Shown here one piece after another: positions 63,866 through 64,000 of a stretch of DNA of 64,000 nucleotides. The position numbers and the translations under genes were made by a program. The DNA lies in contig NZ_WELI01000014.1 of the NCBI RefSeq assembly GCF_009184635.1, positions 85,333-149,332 of the forward strand, in the 5' to 3' direction. Under the pieces are notes generated by a model. It was not told the origin of the DNA and did no database searches. It was given only the letters and a program-made list of their open reading frames with translations. Within the stretch, counting starts at the first letter, position 1, and every line of letters begins with the position of its first letter. The DNA comes from Rudanella paleaurantiibacter. Lineage in GTDB: Bacteria; Bacteroidota; Bacteroidia; Cytophagales; Spirosomataceae.

Positions 63866-63895
63866 CTTATCAAAAAGGAGTTCCTTTTTGATAAG
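63866..63895. promoter_or_regulatory. Perfect 30-bp palindrome between divergent recombinase genes
   Basis: The arms are CTTATCAAAAAGGA and its exact complement, 14 bp each, around a central GT. It fills most of the 42 bp between the two ATGs. The 2-bp centre between inverted arms is the geometry of serine recombinase crossover sites. It may also act as operator for both genes. Confidence 0.8.
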
Positions 63896-63902
63896 CAATT
63901 AA

Positions 63903-64000
63903 ATGAAAAAACAGAACAATCGGGCCAAACGGGTAGCACTATATGCCAGAGTATCTACTCTGGATAAAGGGCAGGATCCACAGACCCAGCTGGACCAGTT
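63903..64000 (+). CDS. Second serine recombinase, N-terminal part (runs off the right edge)
   Basis: The frame from the ATG at 63903 reads MKKQNNRAKRVALYARVSTL and DKGQDPQTQLDQ before the window ends. The stretch RVALYARVSTLDKGQDP is identical to that of the divergent recombinase whose start is at 63860, while many synonymous bases differ, so these are paralogues rather than a recent copy. The YARVST serine is the catalytic residue. Confidence 0.9.
   Translation, partial: MKKQNNRAKRVALYARVSTLDKGQDPQTQLDQ

Overview
The window looks like DNA from a Bacteroidota bacterium, most likely Cytophagales of the Spirosoma type. The pointers are CTnDOT-style tra genes (traE, traF, traG, traJ, traK, traM, traN), two SusC/SusD pairs, a one-protein hybrid two-component regulator, and promoters of the Bacteroidota form TTG-N19/20-TAnnTTTG. 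The genus is inference; no rRNA, tRNA, replication gene or CRISPR array was seen. Layout: (1) 1-6.0 kb has a gene cut by the left edge, an M23 peptidase, two small HTH proteins, and a minus-strand mobilisation set (accessory protein, relaxase, type IV coupling protein). (2) 6.0-18.4 kb has an AT-rich control region with palindromes and direct repeats, then a plus-strand conjugation operon running from a ParA-type traA to traN and closed by a clear terminator. (3) 18.4-25.6 kb has a compact two-gene minus-strand cassette: a giant sacsin/NO VEIN-like GHKL ATPase and an SF1 helicase with start and stop overlapping. It is more AT-rich than the tra genes and is the best candidate for an undescribed (probably defensive) system. 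(4) 25.7-33.6 kb is accessory: a PD-(D/E)XK nuclease-like protein, several small unknown genes, umuDC, and an unusual zinc-ribbon/GIY-YIG/resolvase-tail fusion. (5) 33.7-34.2 kb is a fused scar of two broken genes. (6) 34.4-62.0 kb is a carbohydrate catabolism region: AraC regulator, solute:sodium symporter, aldolase, sialidase-fold protein, SusC/SusD, PfkB kinase, transaldolase-like protein and DUF3748 propeller, then a hybrid two-component sensor, a second SusC/SusD pair, GH106 and GH78 rhamnosidases, and a truncated hydrolase. (7) 62.0-64.0 kb is a mobile junction: a serine recombinase whose last helix-turn-helix is split by an IS630-family element with perfect TA duplication, divergent from a second serine recombinase cut by the right edge. 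The 42 bp between them hold a 30-bp perfect palindrome with the geometry of a recombination site. How it fits together: the relaxase and its accessory protein would nick an origin near 6.0-6.5 kb, the coupling protein would hand the DNA to the TraG-TraN secretion channel, and umuDC plus the ATPase/helicase cassette look like cargo. The sugar locus would bind and import a glycan, probably rhamnose-containing, through the SusC/SusD pairs and cut it with the rhamnosidases; its location on the same mobile element as the tra genes is not shown. The most distinctive non-coding signals are an 18-bp motif found both in traB/traD and, inverted, between the relaxase and coupling-protein genes, and a 13-bp palindrome shared by the traA and traN upstream regions.
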